NCBI RefSeq assembly: GCF_900496995.4
Contig: NC_044024.1
Coordinates: forward strand, 11,906,698 to 11,970,697
DNA length: 64,000 nucleotides
Direction: 5' to 3'
DNA from: Aquila chrysaetos chrysaetos
Lineage: Eukaryota > Chordata > Aves > Accipitriformes > Accipitridae
Made by a program: the position numbers and the translations under genes. Of the stretch, positions 63,997 through 64,000 are shown piece after piece. Below the pieces are notes generated by a model. The model saw only the letters and a program-made list of their open reading frames with translations, ran no database searches and was not told the origin of the DNA. Numbering within the stretch: the first letter of the stretch is position 1; each line of letters starts with the position of its first letter.

Positions 63997-64000
63997 CTCC

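Noticed and set aside
54991-64000. PLP1 expected beyond GLRA4 from human synteny
   Set aside because: None of the strongly conserved PLP1 peptide segments appears in any frame; it probably lies past the right edge.

Overview
This is vertebrate nuclear DNA and almost certainly avian. The genes are compact and multi-exon with GT-AG introns. Promoters are CpG-rich, and genes are densely packed. The closest match is the region syntenic with human Xq22 (TAF7L-TIMM8A-BTK-RPL36A-GLA, then GLRA4). One intron carries a 585-bp solo LTR of a type I recognise from Neoaves genomes (TguLTR5/ERVL-like). I found no prokaryotic features, CRISPR array or plasmid-like content.

Layout from left to right: (1) exon 1 of an AIPL1-family co-chaperone gene on the minus strand, with the rest off the left edge; (2) TAF7L/TAF7 (general transcription factor TFIID subunit, minus, 11 coding exons); (3) a NIPA2-like magnesium transporter gene (plus, 5 coding exons) that shares a CpG-island promoter with TAF7L; (4) TIMM8A (mitochondrial intermembrane-space chaperone, minus, 2 exons), tail to tail with the NIPA gene; (5) BTK (B-cell tyrosine kinase, minus, 18 coding exons), whose poly(A) signal lies about 240 bp upstream of the TIMM8A start codon; (6) RPL36A (60S ribosomal protein eL42, plus, 5 exons), head to head with BTK; (7) GLA (lysosomal alpha-galactosidase A, minus, 7 exons), with two solo LTRs in intron 4 and two CACGTG boxes of CLEAR type upstream; (8) GLRA4 (glycine receptor alpha-4, minus, 9 exons), apparently intact; (9) about 9 kb upstream of GLRA4 with no recognisable gene but several AT-rich islands that could be regulatory.

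All seven complete gene models were built by hand from splice signals and family similarity. Each gives an uninterrupted frame with consistent intron phases: TAF7L 353 aa, NIPA2-like 360 aa, TIMM8A 94 aa, BTK 657 aa, RPL36A 106 aa, GLA 412 aa, GLRA4 459 aa. The genes do not form one pathway; the block is a conserved syntenic neighbourhood.

The more interesting points are the two genes that human Xq22 does not have here (AIPL-like and NIPA2-like), an intact GLRA4 where human has a pseudogene, the BTK/TIMM8A abutment, a GC-AG intron in GLA, and promoter motifs that match the organelle each gene serves. I did not find a wholly new biological system.
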